Part shown: in pieces, positions 7,250 to 15,611 of the stretch | How the letters are laid out: every line of letters begins with the position of its first letter | How positions within the stretch are numbered: the first letter of the stretch is position 1 | Assembly (NCBI GenBank): GCA_949295505.1 | Contig: CASFLH010000017.1 | Location: forward strand, 1-61,792 | Reading direction: 5' to 3' | DNA length: 61,792 bases | Source: an uncultured Spirochaetales bacterium | GTDB taxonomy: Bacteria > Spirochaetota > Spirochaetia > Sphaerochaetales > Sphaerochaetaceae | Position numbers and translations under genes: made by a program | Notes under the pieces: generated by a model | What the model was told of the DNA's origin: nothing | Seen by the model: only the letters and a program-made list of their open reading frames with translations | The model's database searches: none

Positions 7250-8212
7250 ATGACAAGAGAAGAGCTTTTCACCACATTCCATGATATCGGCCTCGTACCG
7301 GTAGTGAAAATCGACGATGCAGAGAAGGCAGTACCTCTCGCAAAGGCACTTATCGACGGAGGAATCCCCTGCGCAGAAATCACATTCCGCACAGATGCAG
7401 CAGAAGAGGCAATCAAGAGGGTCTCAAAGGCATATCCTGAGATGCTGGTAGGTGCTGGTACGGTCATCAATCCCCAGCTTGCAGAGAAAGCTGTGGCCGC
7501 TGGAGCAAAATTCATTGTCTCCGCAGGCTTCAATCCAGAGACTGTCGCATGGTGTATTTCACATAACATTCCGGTCGTACCTGGCGTCTGCACTCCTTCC
7601 GAGATCGAGCGCGGCCTCGCAATGGGACTCAACGTCCTCAAGTTCTTCCCGGCAGAGGCATCCGGCGGTGTTTCCATGCTGAAGAATTTCGCAGGGCCAT
7701 TTGCCCAGGTCAAATTCATGACTACAGGTGGAATCAACACAAACAACCTTCAGGACTATGCAAAGACATCCAACGTACTGGCTATCGGAGGATCCTGGAT
7801 GGTCAACGCAGACCTTATCAATAACGAGAAGTGGGATGAGATCACAGCACTCTGCCAGGATGCGGTAATCAAGATGCAGGGCTTCAAGATCGTACATGTC
7901 GGAATCAACCTTGCAGATGAGAGCGCAGCAGCAGGTGCCGCAGAGGAATTCGCAAAGTTCGGCATGGCTATCAACAACGGCAACTCATCCATCTTCATGG
8001 ACAAGGACATTGAGCTGATGAAGAAGCCTGGCCTCGGAAAGAACGGTCACCTCGCTGTCAGATGCAATGATATCGAGAGAGCTGTATATTATCTCAAGGG
8101 CAAGGGATTCACCGTCAACGAGGAGACAGTGAAGCTTGATGCAAAAGGCAAGATGAAGGTCTGCTACCTCAACGAAGAGGTCGGCGGGTTCGCTATCCAC
8201 CTTGTCAAATAA
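7250..8212 (+). CDS. KDPG/KHG aldolase fused to a C-terminal VOC (glyoxalase-like) domain
   Basis: Residues 1 to about 205 are a class I KDPG aldolase that splits KDPG into pyruvate and glyceraldehyde-3-phosphate. AEITFRT holds the catalytic Glu, LKFFPAEASGG the Schiff-base Lys, and TTGGIN follows. Residues from about 212 to 320 form a VOC-like domain (IVHVGINLADES, KNGHLAVRCNDIERAVYYLK, GGFAIHLVK). The same architecture is known in some Firmicutes and spirochaete aldolases. The role of the second domain is unclear and may be sugar-acid binding. Start: ATG 7250 with AAAGGAG 6 nt upstream. The open frame continues back to 7118, but that segment does not resemble the family. Confidence 0.9.
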   Translation: MTREELFTTFHDIGLVPVVKIDDAEKAVPLAKALIDGGIPCAEITFRTDAAEEAIKRVSKAYPEMLVGAGTVINPQLAEKAVAAGAKFIVSAGFNPETVAWCISHNIPVVPGVCTPSEIERGLAMGLNVLKFFPAEASGGVSMLKNFAGPFAQVKFMTTGGINTNNLQDYAKTSNVLAIGGSWMVNADLINNEKWDEITALCQDAVIKMQGFKIVHVGINLADESAAAGAAEEFAKFGMAINNGNSSIFMDKDIELMKKPGLGKNGHLAVRCNDIERAVYYLKGKGFTVNEETVKLDAKGKMKVCYLNEEVGGFAIHLVK

Positions 8213-8234
8213 GCTGATAATATAAGCAACATAA

Positions 8235-8274
8235 GAGCTGCTGGAAGCTTAACGGTTTCAAGCAGCTCTTTTTT
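8235..8274 (+). terminator. Rho-independent terminator of the aldolase gene
   Basis: GAGCTGCT (8235-8242) pairs with AGCAGCTC (8261-8268), followed by TTTTTT. It lies 22 bp after the stop codon. Confidence 0.88.
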
Positions 8275-8308
8275 GACCACCGGTATAATCCAAACGGGAT
8301 TGTCACCT

Positions 8309-8659
8309 TCAGCGTAGCTTCCTGTAAAAAGCCTCTCCTGTATTCATGGCCCAGACAACTCTTCCTCGTTTTCCGGGAAATGAGAGCTCCTCATCCCATT
8401 CTGGATACAGCTTTCTTATGACTACGCCGTCCCATGTCTCCAGGGCAATGAATGAGATATAGCCGTCCTTCGTCATCGGATGGGTGAGAGTGACGATGAT
8501 CTCATCCCCGTCTGCCCTGACAGAGATACCATCCCCTTCTTCGGATTCCTGCAGCAGCAGTTTCCTCAGATCCTTTTCACAGCAGCCTACAGAAGGAACC
8601 GCTGATGAAACGACAATCTCCCCACAAAATGGACAACAGAAATATGAGAAACCACGCAT
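8309..8659 (-). CDS. Small zinc-knuckle protein resembling a degenerate desulfoferrodoxin/superoxide reductase
   Basis: A 116-residue protein. The N-terminus has CCPFCGE and a later CC pair, like the metal-binding knuckle of desulfoferrodoxin. The C-terminal half (VTLTHPMTKDGYISFIAL...LSFPGKRGRVVWAM) follows the superoxide-reductase beta-sandwich. The iron ligands look incomplete: HPM keeps one His, the usual HYI His is a Gly, and the terminal Cys-His pair is missing. It is therefore unlikely to reduce superoxide. Start ATG 8659, with AAAGGAG 5 nt upstream, overlaps the GH28 stop by one base, so it is expressed with the polygalacturonase. Its function is unknown. Confidence 0.7.
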   Translation of the reverse strand: MRGFSYFCCPFCGEIVVSSAVPSVGCCEKDLRKLLLQESEEGDGISVRADGDEIIVTLTHPMTKDGYISFIALETWDGVVIRKLYPEWDEELSFPGKRGRVVWAMNTGEAFYRKLR

Positions 8660-10011
8660 CAAGACTCCTTTCTGATCGTAACGCCATCCTCTATGATGAG
8701 CTCGGGGCTGTCTGACTTTATCACCAGATTCTCAATAGTCACTTCCGCGTTCCTGATGCGGAAACCTCTGGATGGAGGGTCAGGAAGACCGTTATACATA
8801 TCGCTCTCATCTATCGGGCGGTCAGGATGATCAGCAACTGCGAAAGAGGAATTCCTGATAACAAGATTGCCCAGAGGGCTCTCAGGAAGCCCCACAACCA
8901 TGCCGGCAGATGCTCTGGATCCTTCAGCATGGCAATCCTCTATCGTGATATTGTACAGTTTAGGGGTTCCGTCATCCACGGTCTGAGGATCAAGGGAAAA
9001 AAGCGACATGTCGGAAGTCCCGCAGCGGTAATACATGTTTATTACAAACGGGCAGAGATTGTCCTTCATCCTTATCCTGCGGAAGACGGCATCGTGAATC
9101 AGGCCTCCACGTGTTCTCCTGCTCTTGATCCTTATCCCCCTGTCTGTTCCATCGAAGAAGCAGTCCTCTGCGATGAAGTCAGAGATCTCCGCGGCTGTCT
9201 CGGATCCGATGACAGCCCCTCCATGCGCGGAACGCACGATGCAGCCCTTCACATGGACATGCCTTGTCGGGATATTATCCCTGATTCCATCGGGCCCCGA
9301 ACCGGACTTGAGCGCGATGCCGTCATCCCCTACATCCACGATACAATCCAGAACTTCAACATATGAAGATGACTCTATATCTATTCCATCTGTATTGGGC
9401 GCCTCTGCCGGGTTCTTGATATGAATGCCGCGGATTGTCACATGCTCTGAGAACAAAGGGTGAACCGTCCAGAACGGCGAGTCAGTAAGCCTGACACCCT
9501 CAATGAGGACATTGGAACTGCTGCGTATCTGGATAAGAGGAGGCCTCATGAACTGATACTCCCTTCCTCCCCCTCCTCCCGGCTGATTCCTGTAATCAGG
9601 ATTCAGGGAGGCAAAATACTTCTCTATCTCCGCCTGCGGTTCCTTTACTCCGAGCCTTCTCCGGTCGAAAACGATATCCCACCATGGCTTACCGGAACCA
9701 TTTATCTCTCCTTTGCCGCATATTGTGACATCATCGGCCTCATTTATGTAAATACATGGATGCATTGCCCAGCAGCGTACGCCCTCCCATCTTGTGAACA
9801 CAGGAGGGTAAAGGGAGAAATCAGGGATGAATTGAAGAACCGCATCCTCTGCTATTTCCAGACGGGAACCCGAAGGGAGCATCAGCGGTCCGGTGTGGAA
9901 CACACCCCCAAGGAGAGTCACTTCCTTTCTCTCCGCAAGAGCTTTCATCAATGCCTTGCTGATATCCCTTCCATCCGCAGCGATTCCATAGGATTCAAGC
10001 ACGTTCTCCAT
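8659..10011 (-). CDS. Glycoside hydrolase family 28 (polygalacturonase-like), apparently intracellular
   Basis: A 450-residue right-handed beta-helix enzyme of GH28. Diagnostic motifs in order are NTDGIDIES, GDDGIALKSG (catalytic Asp pair), SAHGGAVIGSE (the GHG block with Ala for Gly) and RGIRIKS. Such enzymes hydrolyse polygalacturonan or related oligogalacturonides by inversion. No signal peptide precedes the mature sequence, so it probably acts on imported oligosaccharides as an exo-acting enzyme (inference). Start ATG 10011 follows AAAGGAGG by 4 nt. The divergent sugar-isomerase-like gene begins only 44 bp away, and the SOR-like gene is coupled downstream. Confidence 0.9.
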   Translation of the reverse strand: MENVLESYGIAADGRDISKALMKALAERKEVTLLGGVFHTGPLMLPSGSRLEIAEDAVLQFIPDFSLYPPVFTRWEGVRCWAMHPCIYINEADDVTICGKGEINGSGKPWWDIVFDRRRLGVKEPQAEIEKYFASLNPDYRNQPGGGGGREYQFMRPPLIQIRSSSNVLIEGVRLTDSPFWTVHPLFSEHVTIRGIHIKNPAEAPNTDGIDIESSSYVEVLDCIVDVGDDGIALKSGSGPDGIRDNIPTRHVHVKGCIVRSAHGGAVIGSETAAEISDFIAEDCFFDGTDRGIRIKSRRTRGGLIHDAVFRRIRMKDNLCPFVINMYYRCGTSDMSLFSLDPQTVDDGTPKLYNITIEDCHAEGSRASAGMVVGLPESPLGNLVIRNSSFAVADHPDRPIDESDMYNGLPDPPSRGFRIRNAEVTIENLVIKSDSPELIIEDGVTIRKES

Positions 10012-10055
10012 ATCTCCTCCTTTACTTCGTTCCTTCATCAGCATATCCTTTCAAT

Positions 10056-10934
10056 ATGCCAAGAATAGGATACAGAGCCCACGATTTCGGCTCATTTGAC
10101 TCAGCCTCCGCACTCGGCGAGAGGATAGAAAGCATCCGGCCTTCCTGCATACAGCTTGCTCTGAACAAGGTCATACCTTCCGCAAAGCCATGGCAGGAAT
10201 GGGATGAGGAATATATCTCCGGCATTGCCTCAGATCTCAGAGCCCATGGAGTGACAGTAGCAATCATAGGCTGCTACATCAATCCGATAAACCCTGACAA
10301 GGAAGCAAGGAAGAAGGAAATCGAGAGATTCGGCAGATCCCTTTCCCTTGCCTCTGCCTTTGGCTGTCCTTATGTCGGAACCGAAACGGGAACCATAGCT
10401 CCCGACGGCGGCTTCCACATAGATACATCCAATCCGGGCAATCTGGCTATTTTCCGGGACTCGCTTGCAAGGATGCTGGATCTTGCAGAAAAGCATGACG
10501 CCTACGTGGCCATTGAAGCCGTCGCGAGGAATCACTCGATTTCCACTATAGAGCGCATGGCAGACATACTCTCGCGTTTCCAGACAACAAGGCTGAAGAC
10601 CATCTTCGATCCGGTCAACCTGATTCCATACACAGGCATCACGGAAGCCGACGGAGTCTCCCTCCGCGTTCCTTCAGAGGAGGCGGAACAGCGCTTCATC
10701 TCACGCGTCCTGGATCTCTATGGCGAAAGAATGGTAGCAGTCCATTGCAAGGACTACATACTTGATCCGGAAACCGGAACCAAGATAGGCGACCTGCCAG
10801 CCCTCACGGGAGTCTTCCGCTGGGCTTCCTTCGCAAGAGAACTCAGGAAGAGGAATATAGATGTCCCATGGCTTCTGGAGAACCACAATCCTGCAACAGT
10901 CAGGGAAACAGCAGAAACCCTAGAGAAATTCTAA
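10056..10934 (+). CDS. Sugar phosphate isomerase/epimerase-like TIM-barrel protein (AP endonuclease 2 family)
   Basis: A 292-residue TIM barrel of the xylose-isomerase-like superfamily, often sugar epimerases or isomerases. Metal-site blocks visible are CPYVGTETG, VAIEAVARNH, TIFDPVNL, MVAVHCKD and LLENHNP, giving the Glu/Asp/His/Glu ligand set. The substrate is unknown. Divergence from GH28 suggests a uronate or deoxy-sugar. There is no ribosome binding site. A TATCCT hexamer lies 6 nt before ATG, so the mRNA may be leaderless. A weak 8-bp hairpin without a T-run (10916-10945) spans the stop codon. Confidence 0.78.
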   Translation: MPRIGYRAHDFGSFDSASALGERIESIRPSCIQLALNKVIPSAKPWQEWDEEYISGIASDLRAHGVTVAIIGCYINPINPDKEARKKEIERFGRSLSLASAFGCPYVGTETGTIAPDGGFHIDTSNPGNLAIFRDSLARMLDLAEKHDAYVAIEAVARNHSISTIERMADILSRFQTTRLKTIFDPVNLIPYTGITEADGVSLRVPSEEAEQRFISRVLDLYGERMVAVHCKDYILDPETGTKIGDLPALTGVFRWASFARELRKRNIDVPWLLENHNPATVRETAETLEKF

Positions 10935-10979
10935 CTCCTAGGGTTCTGCAGTAAACGGGATGTTTTTGGACAAAAGAGA

Positions 10980-12122
10980 TTAAAGGAGATATGGCTGGGA
11001 GAAAGAAACAGGATGCCTGTTCTCAAGAAGGACTTTCTCCAGATATGCCGTATCAAGCCTGAGATCCGTCACCATCCTGACAAGAAGAGACTCTCCGAGA
11101 AGGTTCTGCTCACAGAAAAGATATGAGAGAGCCTTCTCCGCTATATGTGAAGGCTTCATTGAATTAAGATAGATAGCGGCATCCTCTGTGTCCCCATAAC
11201 GCCTTGAGAGGTTGTCAAAGAGCTGGGATTTCTCCGGCTTCTCAAGAAGAGCCGCCAGCTCATTCCTCAGCGGTGCCGGATTGCCCCTTCCCGCCTCTTC
11301 GCCAAGCGGCTTGAGCGTGAAGAAGGTATATTCCTTTCCAGGAAGGAAGTGATGCTCCTCGCAGCGTGCCGCATAATTAGGCTCCAGATCGCTGTTCTTG
11401 ACCCGATCTCCCCCGACTACGATAAGAGGATCAAAATACAAGGCGGGACACTCGTCCTCTCCCACCTGATAATACCGGTATGTGTAAAAAGCAGAAGCCA
11501 TGCAATCTGGATGCTCACAGTATGCGGTGAGAGGAATCACGTCAGTAGCTATATCCAGCATCAGGCGTGCCGTTGAATTGAAGAACTCTCTGCGGAAATT
11601 GAGTATGAGTGTCGGGAAAACAAACATGCATCCTTTCTCTATGGCGTAATTCCTTGCCACATACGCAAGCCGTTCATCGAAAAACGATGCCTCGTCGATG
11701 ATGAACGTTCCCACTTCAGGATTGTCACGGAGGACCTCCTCAAACCCGAACGAATCATTGATTCTCGCTATATTCCCACCGCATCTGACATAACCAGAAC
11801 GATATGGCAGCGCATCATCAGGATACTCAGAGAAGCGTCCGCCATCGATGCCGGACCGGATGAAGAAGATGTTCCGCCTATCAAGGAGACCGGTGGACGT
11901 CATAGCCTTCACTCTATCGCTTTTTTTCCTGGCAACAGCGGCATCCCTCCATACGCGCGCAGCGAATTCCGTCTTTCCGGAACCCATCGGGCCGATGACA
12001 AGGACACGCCGGCCAGGCGTGGTGAAGTCAAAATGCGTGAATGACTCATGCACATCAAGAGTCGGAAAACCAAGGGACTTGAGGAAATCCGCCCCCGGTG
12101 TGGTATTCTCGGTATTAGGCAT
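10980..12122 (-). CDS. Thymidine kinase-like protein with long C-terminal extension
   Basis: A 380-residue protein, nearly twice the length of type II thymidine kinases. Residues about 35-260 carry the kinase core: P-loop [13 protein letters not shown], Walker [17 protein letters not shown] in place of the usual GLDxDFR, and a zinc region with YCEHPDC and ARCEEHH. The last 120 residues have no family I recognise. It overlaps the deoC stop by 8 nt (AAGGA before ATG 12122), placing it in a deoxynucleoside salvage operon. It could phosphorylate thymidine or act on another nucleoside, and the altered substrate loop makes specificity uncertain. Confidence 0.75.
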   Translation of the reverse strand: MPNTENTTPGADFLKSLGFPTLDVHESFTHFDFTTPGRRVLVIGPMGSGKTEFAARVWRDAAVARKKSDRVKAMTSTGLLDRRNIFFIRSGIDGGRFSEYPDDALPYRSGYVRCGGNIARINDSFGFEEVLRDNPEVGTFIIDEASFFDERLAYVARNYAIEKGCMFVFPTLILNFRREFFNSTARLMLDIATDVIPLTAYCEHPDCMASAFYTYRYYQVGEDECPALYFDPLIVVGGDRVKNSDLEPNYAARCEEHHFLPGKEYTFFTLKPLGEEAGRGNPAPLRNELAALLEKPEKSQLFDNLSRRYGDTEDAAIYLNSMKPSHIAEKALSYLFCEQNLLGESLLVRMVTDLRLDTAYLEKVLLENRHPVSFSQPYLL

Positions 12123-12765
12123 TTTCTTCCTTCACGATCGCAATGCCTGCGCTTGCGCCGATTCTTGTTGCACCAGCTTCAATCATAGCCTTCGCGCTCT
12201 TGTAATCCCTGACACCTCCGGAAGCCTTAACGCCGAGCCTGTCACCGACCGTAGCCTTCATGAGAGCGACATCATGCACCGTAGCTCCCCCCTTGGAGAA
12301 TCCAGTGCTTGTCTTGACGAAATCGGCACCGGCTTTTTCCGAAAGCTCACAGGCAAGACGCTTCTCATCATCGGAAAGAAGACATGTCTCGATGATAACC
12401 TTCAGTATCTTTCCCTCTGAAGCTTTCCTGACTGCCTTGATGTCATCAAGTACCTTATCCTGCTCGCCGGACTTCAGGTATCCGATATTAATGACCATAT
12501 CAATCTCATCTGCTCCGGAAGAGACCGCGTTCTGCGCCTCAAAGGCCTTTGCCACAGTATCCATCGCACCAAGGGGGAACCCTACGACTGTACAGACATG
12601 GACACCCGTCCCCTTCAGAAGCTCCGCCGCCAGGTTTACCCAGCAGGAATTGACGCAGACAGAGGCGAAGTGATGCTCTGCGGCCTCCTCACATAACTTT
12701 CTGACAGCACTTTCCGTTGCATCTGCGGCAAGCAGCGTATGATCGATATACTTTGCTATGGACAT
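12115..12765 (-). CDS. deoC: Deoxyribose-phosphate aldolase
   Basis: A 216-residue class I aldolase that converts 2-deoxyribose-5-phosphate to acetaldehyde and glyceraldehyde-3-phosphate, the last step of deoxynucleoside catabolism. Signatures are YIDHTLL at the start, [11 protein letters not shown] (active-site Asp), [11 protein letters not shown] (Schiff-base Lys) and VKASGGVRD. The length is standard for short bacterial DeoC. AAGGAG precedes ATG 12765. The gene has its own TGCTATAAT extended -10 overlapping the stop codon of the upstream oxidoreductase, and is coupled to the thymidine-kinase-like gene. Confidence 0.95.
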   Translation of the reverse strand: MSIAKYIDHTLLAADATESAVRKLCEEAAEHHFASVCVNSCWVNLAAELLKGTGVHVCTVVGFPLGAMDTVAKAFEAQNAVSSGADEIDMVINIGYLKSGEQDKVLDDIKAVRKASEGKILKVIIETCLLSDDEKRLACELSEKAGADFVKTSTGFSKGGATVHDVALMKATVGDRLGVKASGGVRDYKSAKAMIEAGATRIGASAGIAIVKEENA

Positions 12766-12788
12766 ATTGTTCTCCTTATCAATGCAGT

Positions 12789-12797
12789 ATTATAGCA
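12789..12797 (-). promoter_or_regulatory. Extended -10 promoter of deoC
   Basis: On the minus strand, TGCTATAAT overlaps the TAA stop of the upstream gene. The same nonamer occurs before nagA and dnaX. No good -35 is visible, as expected for an extended -10 promoter. Confidence 0.55.
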
Positions 12798-13761
12798 GTC
12801 TTCCGAGCCTGGCATCCTCGATACCTGAGATAATCCCAGGATAAGCCTCCCCGGCATCGATGCGTCTGATGATATCCGCTATGGCTATCTCATCATCATT
12901 GAGTTCCGCCGGATAGAAAGGATTGACGAACACCGTACGCTCTCCGAGTGTAGCATGGGAAAGCGTCAGGCTTCCATTCCCCGTTGTCCAGTCCCGGTGA
13001 AAGGCAAAAGGCAAGATGCATGGATATCCGTCAGGACCCAGGCAGCGCACCTCACGCTCATTAATGATTCCATCCCTTCCCCTTATCTCGAAACTCCTGC
13101 CATAAAAATACGAATGATACTGATTGGTGGAGAAATCCTGTATGAAGAGCTTCTCCCCGAATCTCAGCAAACGAAGCTTCCTCGTATAATCCTCCGCTGT
13201 CCCATTGACAATCATGCCTTCCTTGCTCCCGGTCTTCCTTATCGATGAAGGGAAATCCAGAGTGCGTATCTCATCTGGCATCCTGCTGCCAAGCCCAAGC
13301 ACTGTACGGGCAATGGATGCCGCGTGATGATTGTGCAGGCCGGAAAGATATAGCTGATCAACCTCTCCTATCATATCCATCGCTGCGATGGCAGATGCAT
13401 AAAGCGGCGTGAAACGGTATTGTTCCGCAACCGCGCCTTTCATTCCTGAAAGATCATCAAGCTCCTTATCAGACAGCGGCAGGAAGGAAGTTTCCGTCAA
13501 AACGAACTCGGACCGTTCCTTAAGACGGCACATCAGGGGATAGAAACCTTCCTTTCCCGACACTGCAAGCGTGATGTCATGGGGAACGGCGAGAGCCTTT
13601 TCCGGATCGGTATAGGCTGCAAGCCCCTCTTTCCTCATGAACTCCGCTCTCTCTTCCTTTCTCGTGCAGACAGAGACAATCTCCAGCAGCTTTGGAAGAG
13701 CCCTGGCAATCCTGACATAGAACATGGCACGCCATCCGGTGCCGAACAGAACAGCTTTCAT
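12790..13761 (-). CDS. Gfo/Idh/MocA-like NAD(P)-dependent oxidoreductase
   Basis: A 323-residue protein starting MKAVLFGTGWRAMFYVRIA, a Rossmann dinucleotide motif, with an EQYRFTP block near residue 120 like the EKP region of Gfo/Idh/MocA dehydrogenases. The C-terminal half should be the alpha/beta substrate domain. The substrate is unknown. The start is ATG 13761: TACAAT lies 6 nt upstream with no ribosome binding site, so the transcript seems leaderless and the longer frame back to 13794 is unlikely. Confidence 0.7.
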   Translation of the reverse strand: MKAVLFGTGWRAMFYVRIARALPKLLEIVSVCTRKEERAEFMRKEGLAAYTDPEKALAVPHDITLAVSGKEGFYPLMCRLKERSEFVLTETSFLPLSDKELDDLSGMKGAVAEQYRFTPLYASAIAAMDMIGEVDQLYLSGLHNHHAASIARTVLGLGSRMPDEIRTLDFPSSIRKTGSKEGMIVNGTAEDYTRKLRLLRFGEKLFIQDFSTNQYHSYFYGRSFEIRGRDGIINEREVRCLGPDGYPCILPFAFHRDWTTGNGSLTLSHATLGERTVFVNPFYPAELNDDEIAIADIIRRIDAGEAYPGIISGIEDARLGRLL

Positions 13762-13767
13762 ACTGAC

Positions 13768-13773
13768 ATTGTA
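13768..13773 (-). promoter_or_regulatory. -10 element of a leaderless transcript (oxidoreductase gene)
   Basis: TACAAT on the minus strand ends 6 nt before the ATG at 13761. A start about 7 nt downstream of the -10 would fall on the initiation codon. Confidence 0.5.
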
Positions 13774-13809
13774 CCCCATTAGCCAAGATTGCATATTACC
13801 CTTCTACCT

Positions 13810-13815
13810 GATAAT
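13810..13815 (+). promoter_or_regulatory. -10 element of the Nudix gene, possibly leaderless
   Basis: GATAAT ends 8 nt before ATG 13824. The intervening CTCAAGGA places AAGGA directly against the ATG, too close to act as a ribosome binding site. Confidence 0.4.
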
Positions 13816-13823
13816 CTCAAGGA

Positions 13824-14753
13824 ATGCTGCTGAATATATTCCAAGAGCTCTTCACATGGTTGATGCTCTTCATAATCCTTCTGAATATCTCACAGAGGAA
13901 ATATCCTCGCACTGAGAAGAAAAGAAAGGCGACGATCCTCATCGCCGTGGACTTTCTTGTCGTCTATACATTCATCGCGCTTTCCTCGATCTGGAATCTC
14001 CCCGAATGGGTTGGCTGGATCTTCCCAGTCCTCGGTATCGTCGCAATCATCATTTTCCGGAAGCAATTCTGGCCGTTCAGGCTCCACTGCGCGGAATGTG
14101 GCGCAAAAATGGATTACAACAGGGTCATCGCCTATGACGAGAACCTCTGCCAGGAGTGCTACTGGAAAGCACACCCTGAAGAGAAAGCAATTGAGGATGC
14201 AAAGAAAAAGACTCCTGAAGAAGTCCTGGAAGAGCGTTTTATCAATGCAGACAAGGTCGATGATATCCCATGGGACCTCTGGGAACCTACGGAGAGCTGT
14301 GTGCTTACATATGTCACGGACGGGGACAGAATCCTGATGATCGAGAAGAAAACGGGACTTGGCTCCGGGTACATAAACGCACCTGGTGGGCATATTGAGC
14401 TTGAGGAGACGAAGACGGAAGCCGCAATAAGGGAGACCGCGGAGGAGACAGGCCTTACTGTCTCTTCCTTGGAAGAACGCGGCGTACTGCGCTTCCAGTT
14501 CAAGGATGGACTCAGGATGCTGGGCTATGTCTTCTTCACATCTTCCTGGGAAGGCAATCTCATCGATGAATGCGAGGAGACAAGACCTTTCTGGACAGAG
14601 ATCAGCAAACTTGACTACTCAAGGATGTGGGAGGATGACAGGCTCTGGCTTCCTATGGCACTGGAAGGAAAGCATTTTTCCGGCTACTTCATCTTTGATG
14701 ACAAGACCATGCTTGATGCGAGAATAGACGAAGAGGATGAGGATCTGGAATAG
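13824..14753 (+). CDS. Membrane-anchored zinc-ribbon Nudix hydrolase
   Basis: A 309-residue protein with three parts. Residues 1 to about 80 contain two or three hydrophobic helices (LFTWLMLFIILLNI, ILIAVDFLVVYTFIAL, WIFPVLGIVAIIIF). Residues 88-115 form a four-Cys zinc ribbon (CAECG...CQECY). Residues about 150-300 are a Nudix domain with the box GGHIELEETKTEAAIRETAEETGL (GX5EX7REUXEEXGU). Nudix enzymes hydrolyse nucleoside diphosphates linked to other groups; this box and length resemble 8-oxo-dGTP-type members. The membrane anchor is unusual. The next gene starts inside its last codons. Confidence 0.82.
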   Translation: MLLNIFQELFTWLMLFIILLNISQRKYPRTEKKRKATILIAVDFLVVYTFIALSSIWNLPEWVGWIFPVLGIVAIIIFRKQFWPFRLHCAECGAKMDYNRVIAYDENLCQECYWKAHPEEKAIEDAKKKTPEEVLEERFINADKVDDIPWDLWEPTESCVLTYVTDGDRILMIEKKTGLGSGYINAPGGHIELEETKTEAAIRETAEETGLTVSSLEERGVLRFQFKDGLRMLGYVFFTSSWEGNLIDECEETRPFWTEISKLDYSRMWEDDRLWLPMALEGKHFSGYFIFDDKTMLDARIDEEDEDLE

Positions 14754-15597
14754 CGAGACTGCGCTGGGGCTATGGAATCTTTCCAGTTCCTCTTTCCATC
14801 GCTGCCTTTCTCCAAGAGAAGGAAAGAATCTCATAAAAGCTGCCTGGAAAGCCGGGATACGCACATTTGATACGGCCTACTCCTATGCAGAAGCATCTTC
14901 ATTGCTCTTTGCGGCAATGAGGGAGATGGGTGTGCATGACGATGTGAATATCATAACAAAAGTCATGCCTGTACCTACTCTCCGAAGACGTTTTGAAACT
15001 GAGCTGAGAAGGATGGGAAGGGATTACACGGACATCCTGCTCATTCACTGGCCATCAGAAGAGCCTCAGCTCGCTGAAAGCCTTGAAACGCTGACAGCTC
15101 TGAAGAATGAGGGAAAAGCAAAGGAAATAGGTGTTGCAAACTTCCCTGTCGATCTTCTCCGGTGGGCCGCCGAGCGCTTCCCCATCTCGTATCACGAGAG
15201 GGCGCTTTCCCTTGTCTGGAGCAAAGGATGGGAGGAAGAGAAGCATCTCGGGCTCAGGACAATTGCCTATTCCCCACTCGGTATGGGACTGCTCTCCGGG
15301 CGCTACCAGAAAATAGAAGAGATAACAGATCGCCGGAAAGATCTCCCCATATTGAAAACTGCCGCATTCCCACAGATGCTGAAGGAAATCAGGGGGACCC
15401 CAGACACTGCGCTCTCCTGGGTATATGGAGAGAAACCGTGGTGCGTGGTGTCAGGATTCAGCAACCCCGACCAGCTGGGGATACTCAAAAGCCTTGCTCC
15501 TCTCACGGCAGAGAGACAGCAGGAACTTGCAGATCTCGCTTCCCTGCTTTCAGCGGAAACTGATGCGGATAATATCTTCGCACATCACTGGCATTAG
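14737..15597 (+). CDS. Aldo/keto reductase
   Basis: A 286-residue NADPH-dependent TIM-barrel oxidoreductase. AGIRTFDTAYSYAEAS contains the catalytic Asp and Tyr, ITKVMP the Lys, and LLIHWPS the His of the Asp-Tyr-Lys-His tetrad. Aldo/keto reductases reduce aldehydes and ketones to alcohols; the substrate cannot be predicted. The start at 14737 overlaps the Nudix coding region by 17 nt, so the two are translationally coupled. Confidence 0.87.
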   Translation: MRIWNSETALGLWNLSSSSFHRCLSPREGKNLIKAAWKAGIRTFDTAYSYAEASSLLFAAMREMGVHDDVNIITKVMPVPTLRRRFETELRRMGRDYTDILLIHWPSEEPQLAESLETLTALKNEGKAKEIGVANFPVDLLRWAAERFPISYHERALSLVWSKGWEEEKHLGLRTIAYSPLGMGLLSGRYQKIEEITDRRKDLPILKTAAFPQMLKEIRGTPDTALSWVYGEKPWCVVSGFSNPDQLGILKSLAPLTAERQQELADLASLLSAETDADNIFAHHWH

Positions 15598-15599
15598 GG

Positions 15600-15605
15600 T
15601 AAAAT
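15600..15605 (+). promoter_or_regulatory. -10 element of leaderless yigZ
   Basis: TAAAAT ends 6 nt before ATG 15612, and TTCGCA (15577-15582) lies 17 bp upstream. No ribosome binding site is present. Confidence 0.5.
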
Positions 15606-15611
15606 CAGAGC

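Noticed and set aside
10916-10945. Hairpin AACCCTAG/CTAGGGTT as a terminator after the TIM-barrel gene
   Set aside because: Neither strand has a T-run after it and half the stem is coding.
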